A stretch of DNA of 64,000 nucleotides, taken from positions 42,946,198 to 43,010,197 of the forward strand of contig CM075937.1 in the NCBI GenBank assembly GCA_038030265.1, in the 5' to 3' direction. Each line of letters begins with the position of its first letter. Position 1 is the first letter of the stretch. Shown here one piece after another: positions 21,098 to 32,839 of this stretch. Under the pieces are notes generated by a model. It was not told where the DNA came from, ran no database searches, and saw only the letters and a program-made list of their open reading frames with translations. A program made the position numbers and the translations under genes. The DNA is from Corythucha ciliata (lineage: Eukaryota > Arthropoda > Insecta > Hemiptera > Tingidae).

Positions 21098-21735
21098 CAG
21101 TACGTTCGGGTCAAATAGTGACTCAGGCCATATAACAGGGACCATTTTTTAACTTTTTTTTTTTCATTACATGATGCACTTTTCCTGGATTCTACACATT
21201 ATTACAATGCTCATTGAGTGGTTTCGCGGATTTATTTTCGTTTTCTGGCTCGAAAAGAAACCTCATGTAAACTGCCTGAAATTATTCTACAACATGCTCA
21301 ACCCTGACTTCCCCCGGCTTGTTTCTTTTTTAATTGGTATTAAAAATTAAACATGGCGAAATCTGACAACTCAGTTTAAAATAAATATACCTGAAAAAAT
21401 AATTTCAACGGAAATGCATCACTTTTGTCGACCCTGCTACGCGGTCGGGTCACTATGACCCAAACGGTACAAGTGTAACACCAAAACTAACAGACCAGCA
21501 GGGTTAAATACGTAGTGTAAAAGCATTTCAGTGCCTCTAGTGCACTCATAAAGGGGTGAGGAGGGCAGAGCGCCCCTGAGCGCCCTTCGGGGAAGGCCTC
21601 CGAATATCTTATAGATGAAGTAATGTAGAGTTTTAGGTTAATAAGGGGTGGAAGTAGCAAGAAAATGTGTTCAGTACTGACTCGATTTTTTTTTAACGAG
21701 TGCCATACTGTCCCTTTCCTTATGTTTGTGTAAAA
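21098..21735. other. Centre of the large inverted repeat: unassigned part
   Basis: No gene recognised. It contains a GC-rich stretch with small GCGCCC/GGGCGC inversions at about 21,560-21,600. Confidence 0.35.
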
Positions 21736-21739
21736 ATCG

Positions 21740-22170
21740 CTAACTCACTTTTCAAATTGAGAAAACCCGCTATTTTGTGCCAGAAATTGAGAAAACGCGT
21801 TCTTTGTTATAGGGTAAAATTGAGAAAGACGGTAATTCGCTGCCAAAATTGAGATAAAGCTCTACAATTTGAAGTTGAAATTGAGAAAAAACGCTAATCC
21901 CCGTGACTGAAATTTGAAAAAAAACGCTCATAATATACGACTGAAATTGAAAAAAAAAGAAAAGAAAAAAAAAAAAAAAAGCGTTAATTCGCAGGTGAAA
22001 AAAAAAGTGCTTTTCCGTAGCTAAAGTTGAGGAAAACCCAAATTTGCAGCTTAAATTAAGATGAAGCGCTGCGATTTGCGGCTTGACAGGTGAAGTTGAG
22101 AAAACGTCAACTCGCCGATTCTTGAAGCACTTTGCGGGTAAAACGCTACTTGCGTGGGTAAAAATTATAT
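21740..22170 (+). repeat. Degenerate ~30-bp repeat array, family A
   Basis: Units like AAAATTGAGAAAGACGGTAA and GAAATTGAGAAAAAACGC recur, with a poly-A interruption at 21,950-21,980. On the minus strand this gives a long open frame rich in Phe, Leu and Ser that simply reflects the repeat. Confidence 0.7.
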
Positions 22171-22199
22171 TATATGTTATATGAATTCCGGAAACCACT

Positions 22200-23750
22200 A
22201 AATTCGTGTTCTAGACGTTCTGAAAAATGAAAAAAAAAAACAAGTCATGACCCATGTTTGCCACCATCACGACGAGACCAATACTGCATTTTGACATAAA
22301 TGAAATGCACTAAAAATCATAAAATGGCTGTGTGATATTTCAATTAAGGATGTGCCCCTTAACTGGTTTTCTTCTGTCCAGCTAATTAATGAACACCATG
22401 TAAAACTTCTCTTCTTCACGAAAGGTGTAATGCTAAATAAAATGTGTATTATTCCGGACGGATAAAGTATAAAAAATAACAATATTCGTACCTGTAGAGT
22501 AGTATGAACGGTTTGGTCGCTGAGGGTGATAATTTTGTCCATCGTTTGCCCCCACCCTCAGTCCACATCCACTGTACCTGTAACATAAGTATTGAAGAAA
22601 CCTTGTTACACAATTTCCAGACAGTTTGAAAAGGGAAAAGGGACAAAGTTCAACGCATCAGACACATCCTTCGCAGTGCTATCTAATTATGGCGAATGAA
22701 TTTGTTCGCTAGAGTAAAAACCTTATACGAGTCTTTCGTGGCGCGTGATCACTGCGGAAACGTTCGTTCTCCTATACAACAACACTACCGCGCGGAAGAT
22801 GACGGGGAGGTTTGATGGTGATTTTTGATTCTCTTTATGACAGCATCTGTCAATACGCCTTCTCATAAAATCGCGAATACATTTTCCCAAGCAAAGAAAA
22901 TGAAGTGACCTACTTTCAATACGGGAAGCCTTCCTTTGTTTGCTCGTCTTTTATAAGATATTAAAATAGCTTCATAACCGCTTTCGAAGTTTTCACGGCT
23001 CTCTTCTAGAAGTCCCCTAATATATTTTCAAAGAGTGAAAACTCGTTTAACTTGAAGTATATAACACGAAGGTTTTCAACGGATGTATCGATTTACTCGG
23101 GTAAAGGCTCCTTAAATAACAACTCAGTTGAATCCGTGAAACAGAATTTCGTTCGTCCAAATCGTTATCACATCGTTTCAATGTTTATTTTAAAACTTTA
23201 TATAACGCGAGAAAGTTTGAGCTTGTATCTTCCCCACCCACTGTTATGTCGCTCACTATCAGCGAGTTAACGCTTCCTTTTAGTAATTGTGTATCGAGCG
23301 AACACGACCAAGAGAAGGAAAGTTCTTCGTATAACTCCACCGCCGTCTTCTTCATAACTCTCAAGATGTACGACATAACGTATTTCAAAGCCATTCGTGC
23401 GTTGAATTTTGCGTGCTTTTCCACCATAATTATCGTACATTCCATAGAGAGGGGCTAGTTTTTCTAACACGAAAGACTATCCAACTCTTTTCGTGGAACT
23501 GTTTCCATCTTTCCATTTCATTAAAATTCTTCACAAGAAAAGAAAAAAAGAAATGAATTGAAACAATTAAACTTAATCCCGGAGTTTGCTGCCCGGCCAC
23601 GAATGTGACCCTCCCCGCACCGCTTTCTCATCACCAATACTCTAAAAGGTCGACGACTTTTAATTTAACTCAGCTTTGTTCGAAAACATGCTTCAACTCA
23701 CTCCTCTCACCGTATCTTTTCTTTCTTTTTTTTTCTTTTTTTTTGTTAGG
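22200..23750. other. Unassigned sequence of higher complexity
   Basis: This 1.5-kb stretch lacks the surrounding repeats. Overlapping open frames on both strands at 23,050-23,470 have mixed composition (plus frame MSLTISELTLPFSNCVSS) but no recognisable domain, and I cannot choose a strand. A short palindrome GCGAATGAATTTGTTCGC lies at about 22,691-22,708. It may be unique sequence trapped between the arms. Confidence 0.3.
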
Positions 23751-23754
23751 AGGG

Positions 23755-24110
23755 ACCCCTGATTGTATTGGTAGCCTGACGGTGGAATAACATTCCTTCC
23801 TGTTTCAGCGCCAAACAATCAGGGATCCTTGAGCCGAGCTCTAATAGCCTGCATCCCTTTAGAATAACGTTCCTTCCTATTGCAGCGTTAGAGACGGCGA
23901 GGAGTTAGTGGATAGGTGAGGTAAGCTCCAGCCTTAAAGATAGGTCGCATCCCGTTGAGAATTTTCTCTTCCTGGTGCGGCGTCTGAGAGGTTGCGGAGT
24001 TTAAACTCAGGATAAGATCTACGTGCATCCCGGATTTGCAAGTGCTTTCCCTGTTGCAGCGGTCTTCCTGAGGACCTCTTAATTGGAAGAGCTCTAGCCT
24101 CGTCTTGTCA
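23755..24110 (+). repeat. Degenerate ~86-bp tandem repeat, about four units
   Basis: The motif TTCCTTCC-TG/AT-TGCAGCG recurs at about 23,795, 23,880, 23,966 and 24,050, that is every 84-87 bases, preceded each time by a GCATCCC-like block. The units are well diverged. Similar sequence may extend to about 24,250. Confidence 0.55.
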
Positions 24111-24299
24111 CTCCAGCGGCCGGGTTCTAATCCCCTCCCTGGATCTCAAGACGGGACTCTGGGACTTCCTTACAGGAGCTTAGTGGGCTACTAACGCCTG
24201 AGCCAGAGTAACATCTCCCCCTGGTTTATTAGTCAAGTCCAAGACTCCTTTCTCTTACATTGTGGGGAAGAAATTGGAACACATCAACAACCTCACCCA

Positions 24300-25205
24300 C
24301 CTGCACCAGTTTTCAAAACTGGCTGATTTAGCATTAAAACTGAGCATTTTGCCTTTAAAACCCCAAATAATATTGAAATTTCACTCCAAAAATAGATTTT
24401 CCAAGGAAAAAGTGGTCATTTTTCGCCAAGTCACCTCACAGGTAAAATTGAAAAAAAAAACTCTAATTCACAAAATGAGACAAATCGCTAATTGAATGCT
24501 AAAGGTGGCCATTCGCGGATGGAATTGTGATAATCGCTCAATACTTGCGGATGAAATTGATAGCAATAGCCACAAAATTACATCATTTGAAGATCTACAT
24601 ATCGACAAAATTGGAAATTAGAAGTCGGGGGTGGGGGGTGGGGCTTTTATAAAGTGATCATAGAGCGTGGGCAAGCCTCCCACGACAGCTCCCTCAAGAA
24701 ACACCGCAAAATTGCAACATTTTCGAGGCAAATATGAGTAAAAATCGGGAGTTTTTCCGTCTGAATTTAACGATATTGCACGTTTCCCGTCTTAATTTCA
24801 CGAATTTGAAAGTTTCGACAATTTTTTTTACTTCAGTCGCCATGAATTTTGGGCCACTGACGGCGTTTAAAGCGTGACAAATCAAAGCCTCGAAATAGCA
24901 TCTCGCGGGGCCCGAAATTGCAAGTTTTTGGGTCTAAATATCTTAAATATCTATGAAATTGCTCGTTTTCAGTTTTATTTGATAAAAATTGCAAGTTCTT
25001 GGTGTTTAATTTTGTGATTATGAACGTATCGGGGGTTTTTTTGGCCGCGACAGCACCCATACGATTACGAATAAATGCTGTATTAACATTTTTAAAGAAA
25101 ATGTCAGCGAAATTGAAAGCTCCCTGCTTTTTTGTGCAGCTCAGTTTCCTGGCCATTATTAGGCCAGTATCACAGTTTAATTCAAGTAAAATTGCAAAAG
25201 TTTGA
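24300..25205 (-). repeat. Weak family A array followed by family B array
   Basis: 24,300-24,600 has diverged A-like units (AAAACTGAGCATTTTGCC, AATTGAAAAAAAAAACTC). From 24,690 B-like units in reverse orientation take over (CGCAAAATTGCAACATTTTC, AAATTGCAAGTTCTTGG). A G-rich run lies at 24,628-24,645. Confidence 0.5.
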
Positions 25206-25269
25206 CGCCCTTTTTTGTTTAGTGAGCCCAGACCTTGAGCTTGCCGGCCCCGACTGTGCCCATGCCCCT

Positions 25270-25300
25270 ACGAAATTCTGGCGCGGATCCAGAGTCGGCT
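25270..25300. repeat. Isolated hAT-like terminus
   Basis: CTGGCGCGGATCCAGAGTCG resembles the 'CAGGGGCGGATCCAG' ends found in many hAT elements. No partner terminus was found. Confidence 0.25.
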
Positions 25301-25599
25301 TAACTTAAAAAGGAAAATATTAAGAATCGGGCGTTTAATCTCAAAGCTATATTTGGCAAAAATAGTTAAAATCGATAAAACCTCGTCTTTTGAGGTTTCT
25401 CGACACAGAGAGAATCCAAAAATCAAGAAGGAATTCGAATCATACGAGTCGTAGAAGAGGTTATCAAGTACCAAGCAAACAAGGGTGGATCTGGGATCTC
25501 TTTCAGGGAGGGGTAATCGAAACCCCTCCCCTCTCCCAGTACACCCCCACCACCTGCCCGCCATTCCCCTTCCCAATGTTTTGAGAGATTTTCCAAGCT

Positions 25600-25803
25600 T
25601 CAGAGAGGGGGGGGGGGTAATTCTGCTATTAACCCCCCCCCAGGTCTCTATAAGCAAGCAAAGTTCCAAACCCACGCGAAGCTCTAAACCCCAGTAAAGC
25701 CTCAGCTGGAAAGATTCACGCCACTGTCCACTGTAATGCTCCAAATAAAATGAAGGTCCCAACCCCTTCAGGTGCAGTGCTTCAAACACAGTAAAGCTCC
25801 AAG
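25600..25803 (+). repeat. CT-rich tract and short array, family E
   Basis: After G-run 25,607-25,618 and C-run 25,634-25,642, units such as AAAGTTCCAAACCCACGCG, GAAGCTCTAAACCCCAGT and ACACAGTAAAGCTCCAAG recur. The same motif fills part of the hAT-type element at 38,184-39,296. Confidence 0.5.
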
Positions 25804-25850
25804 CTAGGGGCGTAGCCAGCCCTTAATCTAGGGGTGGTCAGCTTCAGTCC
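25804..25850 (+). mobile_element. Orphan hAT-type terminus of the 58,534 family
   Basis: CTAGGGGCGTAGCCAGCCC followed by TTAATCTAGGGGTGGTCAGC closely matches the left end of the element at 58,534 (CAGGGGCGTAGCCAGCCC, then GTGATCAAGGAGTGGGCAGC). No right end was found downstream, so this copy is truncated. Sequence on to 26,296 has no recognised gene. Confidence 0.6.
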
Positions 25851-26296
25851 GCAACATTATCAGATACACTATTGCCTTTTTGCAGGAACTGGAAATTGTT
25901 AATTTATGATCATCAGCTAGGTACTGATTTGCTCAGAAACGATCAATATCATCACAAACTGAATCTCTGATGGAAAATTATCGTTTGAAGGCTTCTACTT
26001 CACATTTTCTGACCAAAAACTGAAAAAACTTGGGTGTTTGATAACTTGGGTCACGTTGGGGGATAGCGAGAGTGTTTTCTGGAATGTTGAATTTTGCCCA
26101 CCGTGGGGGAATTTTGCGTAGTTTATTCGGTGTGCCGCAGCCTTTCGAAAGAGTTTTTTTTTTTCCTCACAATGGTTTTGACGTTTCGCTTAACTTTTGC
26201 CCTAGACGTGGCGGCGTTCACAACGTCAGTTTTCCACGAACGCTTTCCCCTTCGACGTCAATTCGCTAGTTTTTTCCTAAACTTTGCATATTTCCC

Positions 26297-28356
26297 TCAT
26301 AAACACACTTCCATCGAATCGACATCGAATCATCGTCATTCATCGAGTTGATGATCGATCAAAAATCGAGTCGACATCGCGTCAAAAATGTTCCGCGATT
26401 CTACATTGATTCGACGTCGATGGGTCAAACAATGAACAAATAAAATAAAATGAATAAAAATGTATTCGGAATTCGAACCCTAACACGGCTTATAATTTGG
26501 CATTTCGCGTAAATTCTGCTAAACATTGGCTATAATGTGCAGTTTTGCATGTACATACAAACCTGAATGAATCAGGCGCCGAGGAGGGGCTGTACACATG
26601 CGTCAAATATTGCGAAGTATTTGAGAATGTGCTACAATTTCCAGTTGGTCAGTTTCTAGGCAATGCTAGAAAGAAAATAAAATTGGTAAATAGATATATT
26701 TGTCCAACACACACATGCACATGTGTCTGGGTTTCAACCAATCATAGCGCTCCGAATACACAGAGGGGAGCACTCTGATTGGTCGAAACTCACAGCTCAA
26801 CTTTAAGGCTTGTACACAAGTTCTATGTTTTCGTTGTGTGGTGTCAATGCAACCTATCAAAATTCTTCATTTTTCGAGGGAATACATATGTTTGGTAGCA
26901 CATCGACTCCACACAACGCAAAAATGGAGCCCTTTAAGAGGCGCTCGTTCTAGTGGCGCTAGAGTCGAGAAAATCTGTTGATACCAGCAACCAATGGCGC
27001 GAAACATTTATTTCTGGACCGTTTAAGGGGCACGGCTCAAGCGGCTACTCTACTGTGTGTCAGGCTGGAAAAGGCCTGATGTACGTCATTGGTTGAGCAT
27101 GGTTCAGGGGACCCATGAATCACATCTGTCGCAGACCAGTACCTCTGAGAAAATGATGAGGAAATAACCCCCTTCTCGATGGAATTTTGGAGGAGGTTTT
27201 GATGATTTTTTAGCGCAAGTGACTTCGACTCCGTGGGAGGGGTCATGTCCCAGGTGGCCTTTTTCTTAAATCCACCACTGTCACGAATAGCCAAGTAATT
27301 GGAACAATTAAGCGTCATACATTGCCTCTACAAGTTCGGGTCCTAATTTGAGCGAAGTTACAAGTTTTCAGGCTAAATATCCGCGAAATTGCAAGTTTCG
27401 GGTCTTACTGCCAGTAAAATTGCAAGTGACGGGTCTTAGTTTCTGAAAAATTATAAGTTTCAGGCTTTCAGGTTTAAATACCCGTGAAATTGGACGTTGA
27501 AACTCAAACCTCAGGCTAGCCAGCCACGATGGACGATGCAGCGTCATTGGCGGGCAAGGCAACTCCCCTCAGACAAAATCGCAACATTTGGTTCCAACAG
27601 GGTCTAGGTCATTGGCGAGTTTCACGTCTTAATTTCAGTGAAATTGCGAGTTTCAGCCCTTTTTACTTCCATGTTCCCATAGGGAAAGGAAGCATGACGT
27701 TTTTTAGTGGGTGTGGAACCTGGGCTAGCCGGCACCGACTGCGCCAATAGCCTGACGAATAGCCGTATGATTGCAAAATTTAAGCGGCCCATACACTTAC
27801 AATAAATATTACGCGAGGTTATACAATAAAATTGAACACATTATATTGTGCAAACCGTTTTTTATTTGAAAACATCGGAAAATCAAGTAAAATTCAAATA
27901 TTGCGCAATGTAATTGAACGTGTAGAGTATAACGTCAAAATATTAAGTACACGAATGTATTGTTCAATAATTATTGTGCGTGCATTATGCTCTTAGAGAT
28001 AAATATTCGTGAGCTTGCAATTTCGGGTCCTTTGCGAAATTACAAGTTTACTGGTTGAATTCATACGCTAAGTTGAAAGTTTTGGGTCTTAATTTAAGCT
28101 AAATTGCGAGTTCGGTGCCCTATTAAGCGAAATTACAAGTTTTGGAGCCTCATTTTTCGTGAAAGTGGATCCAACTGCCTACGTGGCTTTAAGTCTCCGA
28201 ATGAGTCCGGAGCCTGTCGAATACCCAGAAAATTAGAAGTTATTTGGCCGAATATCTGTGGAAACGGGACTTTCGGGTTTTAATTCCTTCGAAAAGGCAA
28301 GTTTAGGGTCTTTAACTACAAAACTGCACGTTTCAGGACCTTCTTGAGGTGGGGAA
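26297..28356. repeat. Right arm of the large inverted repeat
   Basis: Reverse copy of 18,041-21,095, lacking the counterpart of 19,917-20,765. It starts at the element X end (CATAAACACACTTCCATCGA) and ends at TTCTTGAGGTGGGGAA. Between the two arms lie about 5.2 kb. Family B arrays are at 27,340-27,660 and 28,010-28,345. Confidence 0.85.
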
Positions 28357-28640
28357 GCTCTGGCCAGCCGGCGTCATCAGCGCAAAAACCTGACAAAATC
28401 CGAAGTTTCCCGGTGGATTATCCGGGAAATGGACACTTTGGGTTCTTAATCTCAGCGCCAGGGACGGGGATCAATTTCACAATCACAGCCATACTCCGCC
28501 TTACCTCGATTCGAGTAAAAAAAATCGTACATTCACCCCCCACCCACCACCACAATCAATAGTAGCATTCGACTGTCAATCCAGACAATTTGGCTCACAG
28601 TCTGATTCAATACCAATCTTGCACGTTCGGCACTTTATAG
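28357..28640. other. Junction sequence outside the right arm
   Basis: It contains one or two further B-like units (to about 28,480), then a C-rich tract CCCCCCACCCACCACCACAA (28,536-28,555). No gene. Confidence 0.35.
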
Positions 28641-28990
28641 TCGTAATGAGCGCTATTTTTCAGTTGCACCCATAAAACGGGCAATATTTCTCAATGTCAG
28701 CCGTGAATTTGCGTTTATATTCCATTTCAGACGCAGGTATGAGTGTTTTTTCTCAATTCCACCGTGAGCGAGACCTTTTTTTCAAGTTTTAGCCATGAAA
28801 GCGTTTTGTATACCACAATATTTTATTAATTTCAGTCTGGCTTTTCCTCCATTTTTTCTGAATTTTATCGACGAAGGGGTGTTTCCCTCAATTTTTTAAT
28901 TTTTAACCGCAAATGAATGCATTTTTCAGCTTCCAGAAACCGGGAATTGACCGTTTTTCTACATTTTAGCCGCTGGATTGACGGAAACTG
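28640..28990 (-). repeat. Family A array, reverse orientation (short)
   Basis: Units such as TTTCTCAATGTCAGCCGTGA and TTTTTCTACATTTTAGCCGC recur at 28-35 base spacing. Confidence 0.6.
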
Positions 28991-29224
28991 TTCCTATAAA
29001 AACAGTGCCTACCCATCTCGAAGAGCTGTTCTGAAAGTCAGCTGAGTCGTGAGAAGATCGACCGAAACCGACGAGGCAATGCAAAACGTCCTATTTTTTG
29101 CCACCTCGAGGGGCTCTGACGAGATCTCGGCGCCATGAGGAAGAACGCACGCGAAGTCAAGGCTAGGCGTGTCCTCATGACGACTTTTCCCTATTTCTCT
29201 AGAATAGCGACAGAATGGGTCACA

Positions 29225-29510
29225 AATGAGCCTGCCCCACGAAATTTCGTTTTTGAAGGCCCAACCCCGCACGGAATAGGTTTTGGAAAGAGTGAAGTTT
29301 GGGGCTTAACAGAAGTAAATCCATCCAGTTCAGCAAGTGTCAAATCCGCTTAATTTGAATTTAGAAAAGACCCCAGCCCGCGGAATTGATTTTTTGAAGG
29401 ACAGAAATCCGTAAAATTGTTACTTTGAATCAGTCAACCCAGCGGAATTTGATTTCCGACTGGGTCCACCCAGTGACTGTGGGACTCAATCCTGCAAAAA
29501 TTGGTTTATT
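29225..29510 (+). repeat. Family D array (short)
   Basis: Units CCACGAAATTTCGTTTTTGA, CCCGCGGAATTGATTTTTTG and CAGCGGAATTTGATTTCCG match the family D unit of the hAT-type element at 16,434-17,673. Confidence 0.5.
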
Positions 29511-30670
29511 GAGTTTCTTCTACACGATATAACGAAGAATCACTCCTAGCTGTGCAATTATCCTTGTGCGGTGTTGTTTTTTGGGGGGAGGGGAGCTAGT
29601 CGTTACGCCTTTATAGGACAACCGACAATTATTTCACTCTGGAAACCGGCTATTCAGGCTGCTGTGATTTTAACTTTACAATTTAGAAATTTGTCGGGAA
29701 AACTGGGTGGAGGGGGGAATCTTTAGACCTCTGAAACATTAATCAAGTCATAACTCAGTAATCGTCAGTTGATCACCTCAAAGCTGTCAATTCTGTCACA
29801 TAAACAGCAACAAAGTTTGGAGTTTTACTATTTCCATCATTTTATGCCACCGTTTAAAGAGGTGGATGACCCCCTCGACAGCTAATTACATTCATCACCA
29901 ATTACATCTAGTTAAAATTTTGACAGTAAGTTTCACTTTTGGAGCTAACAAAAGAGGGTGTGAGGTTCAGGGTTCTAATTCCATGAATAATTTAAGCGCG
30001 CAATTTCTTTAAAAATTGATTAGTCAAAGAAGAGATTTCTCTCGGATCTTATTAATTATTCATCGTCATCACCGGAGTTGACGGCAATGTTTTTGTGTGG
30101 TTGGATGAGTGCAGAGTGAGGAAGGTTGTCCGTGAACTTCGACCTTTATTTTCTCTTAAGAATAAAATATTCGGCCGTGGTACGTAGTAATTGCGACAGT
30201 ATATCATAAAAAGAAATCGACTTTAGGACTGAAATGGTCCCACTGCGAATCAGAGTCTCCGGTTGTTACATCTCCCCCTCTTCCTCGTCCTACACTGTTT
30301 CCTCGTATAGAATTACCAGTGCTATGGAGCCAGAAATAGGAAAAAGGCAATAAAACGGCCAGGAATTGGAACGGGAAAATGAGTGGCGTTGAAACATTTA
30401 AAAAAACGACAACAACTTCGCAGGGTTCAAAAGGCAGCTCGTGAATTTCGTGGATTTGACGCTTACAGAACCCTATTTCGAGGTTTCTGCTATTTCAGTA
30501 TCTATAATTTCGCCTTTATAGCTTCTTAAAAACACTATGACACCACAATAATTTCTGTACTTCTTCAAAAACATAGTCTCACGAATCTTGCACGTTGAAA
30601 AAAACACAGGCTGGAGTTTCATAACTTTATCGGGGAGACAGCTACAATTGCGACTTTTTAACATTTTATA
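29511..30670. other. Unassigned sequence
   Basis: No gene is supported. G-rich runs at 29,583-29,598 and 29,707-29,719. Small open frames only. Confidence 0.35.
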
Positions 30671-30679
30671 GGGCACTAC

Positions 30680-31640
30680 ATCGTAAGTTTAGCGATGTTC
30701 AAGGCGCGAATGGTCGGTATAGTCATTTTTGAAGCACGCTTGGTCGCTTATAGGCTGTATAGACATTTTCAAGGCGAGAATCGTCATTATTAGGGCGCAA
30801 ACGGTCATTATTATTGCCAATTTTAGAGCGTGAATAGTCAATTTGGCTAGTTTTAGCGCCAAAATAATTATTTCAGCCATTTACAAGGCGTGAATAGTTT
30901 TTTGTGTCATTTTGAGGTGGGAATATACTCCGACAAGTCTTTTAGTGCAAATAATGGACACTTAAGCAGAGTTTGCTATTTTTATAGCAGAAATAATCTT
31001 CGAGGCATTTTCAAGGTGCGAACCATCAGTTTAACCATTTTGTAGGTCACGTAGAGTCAGATTGGTTCTCTTTATAGCAGGCAGCAGGCATTGCCAGTTT
31101 AGCTGTTTGCAGCGCGTGAATCGTAAGCTTAGCCATCTTGGGGCGCGTCAGTTAGTTTAACCGTATTTTGGGCGCGACAAGCCGGTCATGGCGCACCTTT
31201 CGTTTGACATCCAAGTATTTTCAAACATGATTTGTGGATTATTGGATGCCATATACTGGGCAGGTTTTCTACAGCAGTGCCGCCACTATTGGCGCGCGAA
31301 TGGTCAGTTTTGCCATTTTTGGCGTGTGAATGGTCAATCTTGTGAGATCATGATCTGCTAATTTTAAGACACTTTATCAGAAGGCTCTGCACAATGCACA
31401 TATCATGAGTTTAGGCATTTTCTGGGTGCGTGAAGTAATTCTGTGAGCGGGAATCACCAGTTTGGCTATTTTTAGGGCGGTAAATAGTCAGTTGAGCCAT
31501 TTTCAAGGCACAAATCGCCAGTTTTGCCATTCAAGACAGCGATTACTAGTCGGACTATATCAGTATCTATGGAGTAATAACTAAATTAGGCATTTTTAGG
31601 CATGCGAATGACTGTCATGCCATTTTTAGTGGAGCGAAGC
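30680..31640 (+). repeat. Degenerate ~30-bp repeat array, family C
   Basis: Units such as CAAGGCGCGAATGGTC, AGTTTAGCCATTTT and TTTTAGGGCGGTAAATAGTC recur every 29-33 bases through about 1 kb. The consensus on this strand is roughly TTAGCCATTTTTAGGCGCG followed by AATAGTCAG. Read on the other strand it resembles family A (CTATTCGCGCCCTAAAAATG against TAATTCGCGGCTAAAATTG). Confidence 0.8.
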
Positions 31641-31738
31641 ACACAATTTCTCTAGCCTTCTTGTATGCACTCAAAATGGGCCTAATTGCCTCATTTTTTT
31701 TGTATAACAATGAATTTTTATCAAAAAATTGCAAAGGA

Positions 31739-31996
31739 CAGGGGGGTGATTCTGTAACTTGCAAAATTTACGTGTCGTAAATTGGAAGAAGGGCGAGGAG
31801 AGGTACATCGTTACCATGGTTTTTACGATACCTAGTGAATTAAACTGTGGAATTTTCACGCTAGATTGTGTGGTCTCGAAGAAAAAATTATAAATTCTTG
31901 ACAAATGCGAGGAAAAACCAAGGCAACGGGATACATCCTCACCCCCTCCTTCCCTGTTACGACACGTAAATTTTGCGAGTTACAGAATCACCCCCC
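31739..31996. mobile_element. MITE of ~258 bp, uninterrupted copy of the 9,302 element
   Basis: Ends AGGGGGGTGATTCTGTAACT and its inverse bound an element with arms of about 60 bases. AGGA flanks both sides (31,735-31,738 and 31,997-32,000), a possible 4-base target duplication. It is the reverse complement of the copy at 9,302-9,704 without the nested insertion. It lies in a gap between family C arrays. Confidence 0.8.
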
Positions 31997-32000
31997 AGGA

Positions 32001-32835
32001 GTGAAATAAGCATGAAGTATTAAACTAAGTTACTTCATACAGTTTCAGAGGAACTTGCCAGGTGCTGGGAGCACCATGGCTAATCTAGTCTAGCTTTGAA
32101 CAGTTGTCAAAAACTGACATTTTTTTAAAATATCCTGATATTTTCCCAGTTTACTCAAAGAATCTTTCGCTAACATTAGACAAAATGTCTTTACTCACAC
32201 AAAAAAAAGAGTGCACTTTTCAGTGGTGTCGTTGGATTTAACCTAGGACGCTTACTTCCCATGCTACAGATGTTTTTGTTGCGGAAACCCGTGATGTGCT
32301 AAAAAACAACAAATTGATTATCTGAACTAGGAATGGAAATCCGACCTTAGGTCATAGGACATTTTTTGTTGCATTTTGGGTGTACAATCACCCCTCTCAT
32401 TTTGTTCAACCAAGTACCAATCACCGTGTATTTGAGTGCTACGGGTCTTGAAAAATTACCCTACCAATAAAATCTCGCTTTTTGGCGAGATTAGGTATTT
32501 TGTTGATTGACTGTATTTCCTGAACTAACAGACCCAGGATGCTCGGGCATGGCTTAAATTGCAGCAAATTTAGTTGTCTTTAACGATGTATGCTGTGGTC
32601 ATGCTCGAAAAATTCTTTCTTCTGGTATTTTTGTTTAAAAACCCAGAAAAAGTGATGACATTTCTTAGTTTTTCGAGTGCCATGAGTTAAGCACAAGGTT
32701 TTGAGAGTTGCAAACTTGAGTAATAACTGCTCTCATTGGTCCTAACAACACGCAACAAAAAAATCAATTACATGCATGTTTGCGATTTACCCCGATTTTT
32801 GTGTCTATAATATGACTGGTCTAAATCATCTGTTC
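32001..32835. other. Unassigned sequence
   Basis: No coding gene or repeat family is recognised between the MITE and the next family C block. Confidence 0.3.
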
Positions 32836-32839
32836 AGGC

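Noticed and set aside
21770..22198. 142-codon Phe/Leu-rich frame on the minus strand
   Set aside because: It is the reverse reading of a family A array, including a poly-A run, with no start context or domain.
25268..25789. 173-codon open frame on the minus strand
   Set aside because: It runs through a family E repeat, G/C homopolymers and a hAT-like end. The composition reflects the repeat (Gly-Leu-Glu-Leu runs) and no domain is seen.
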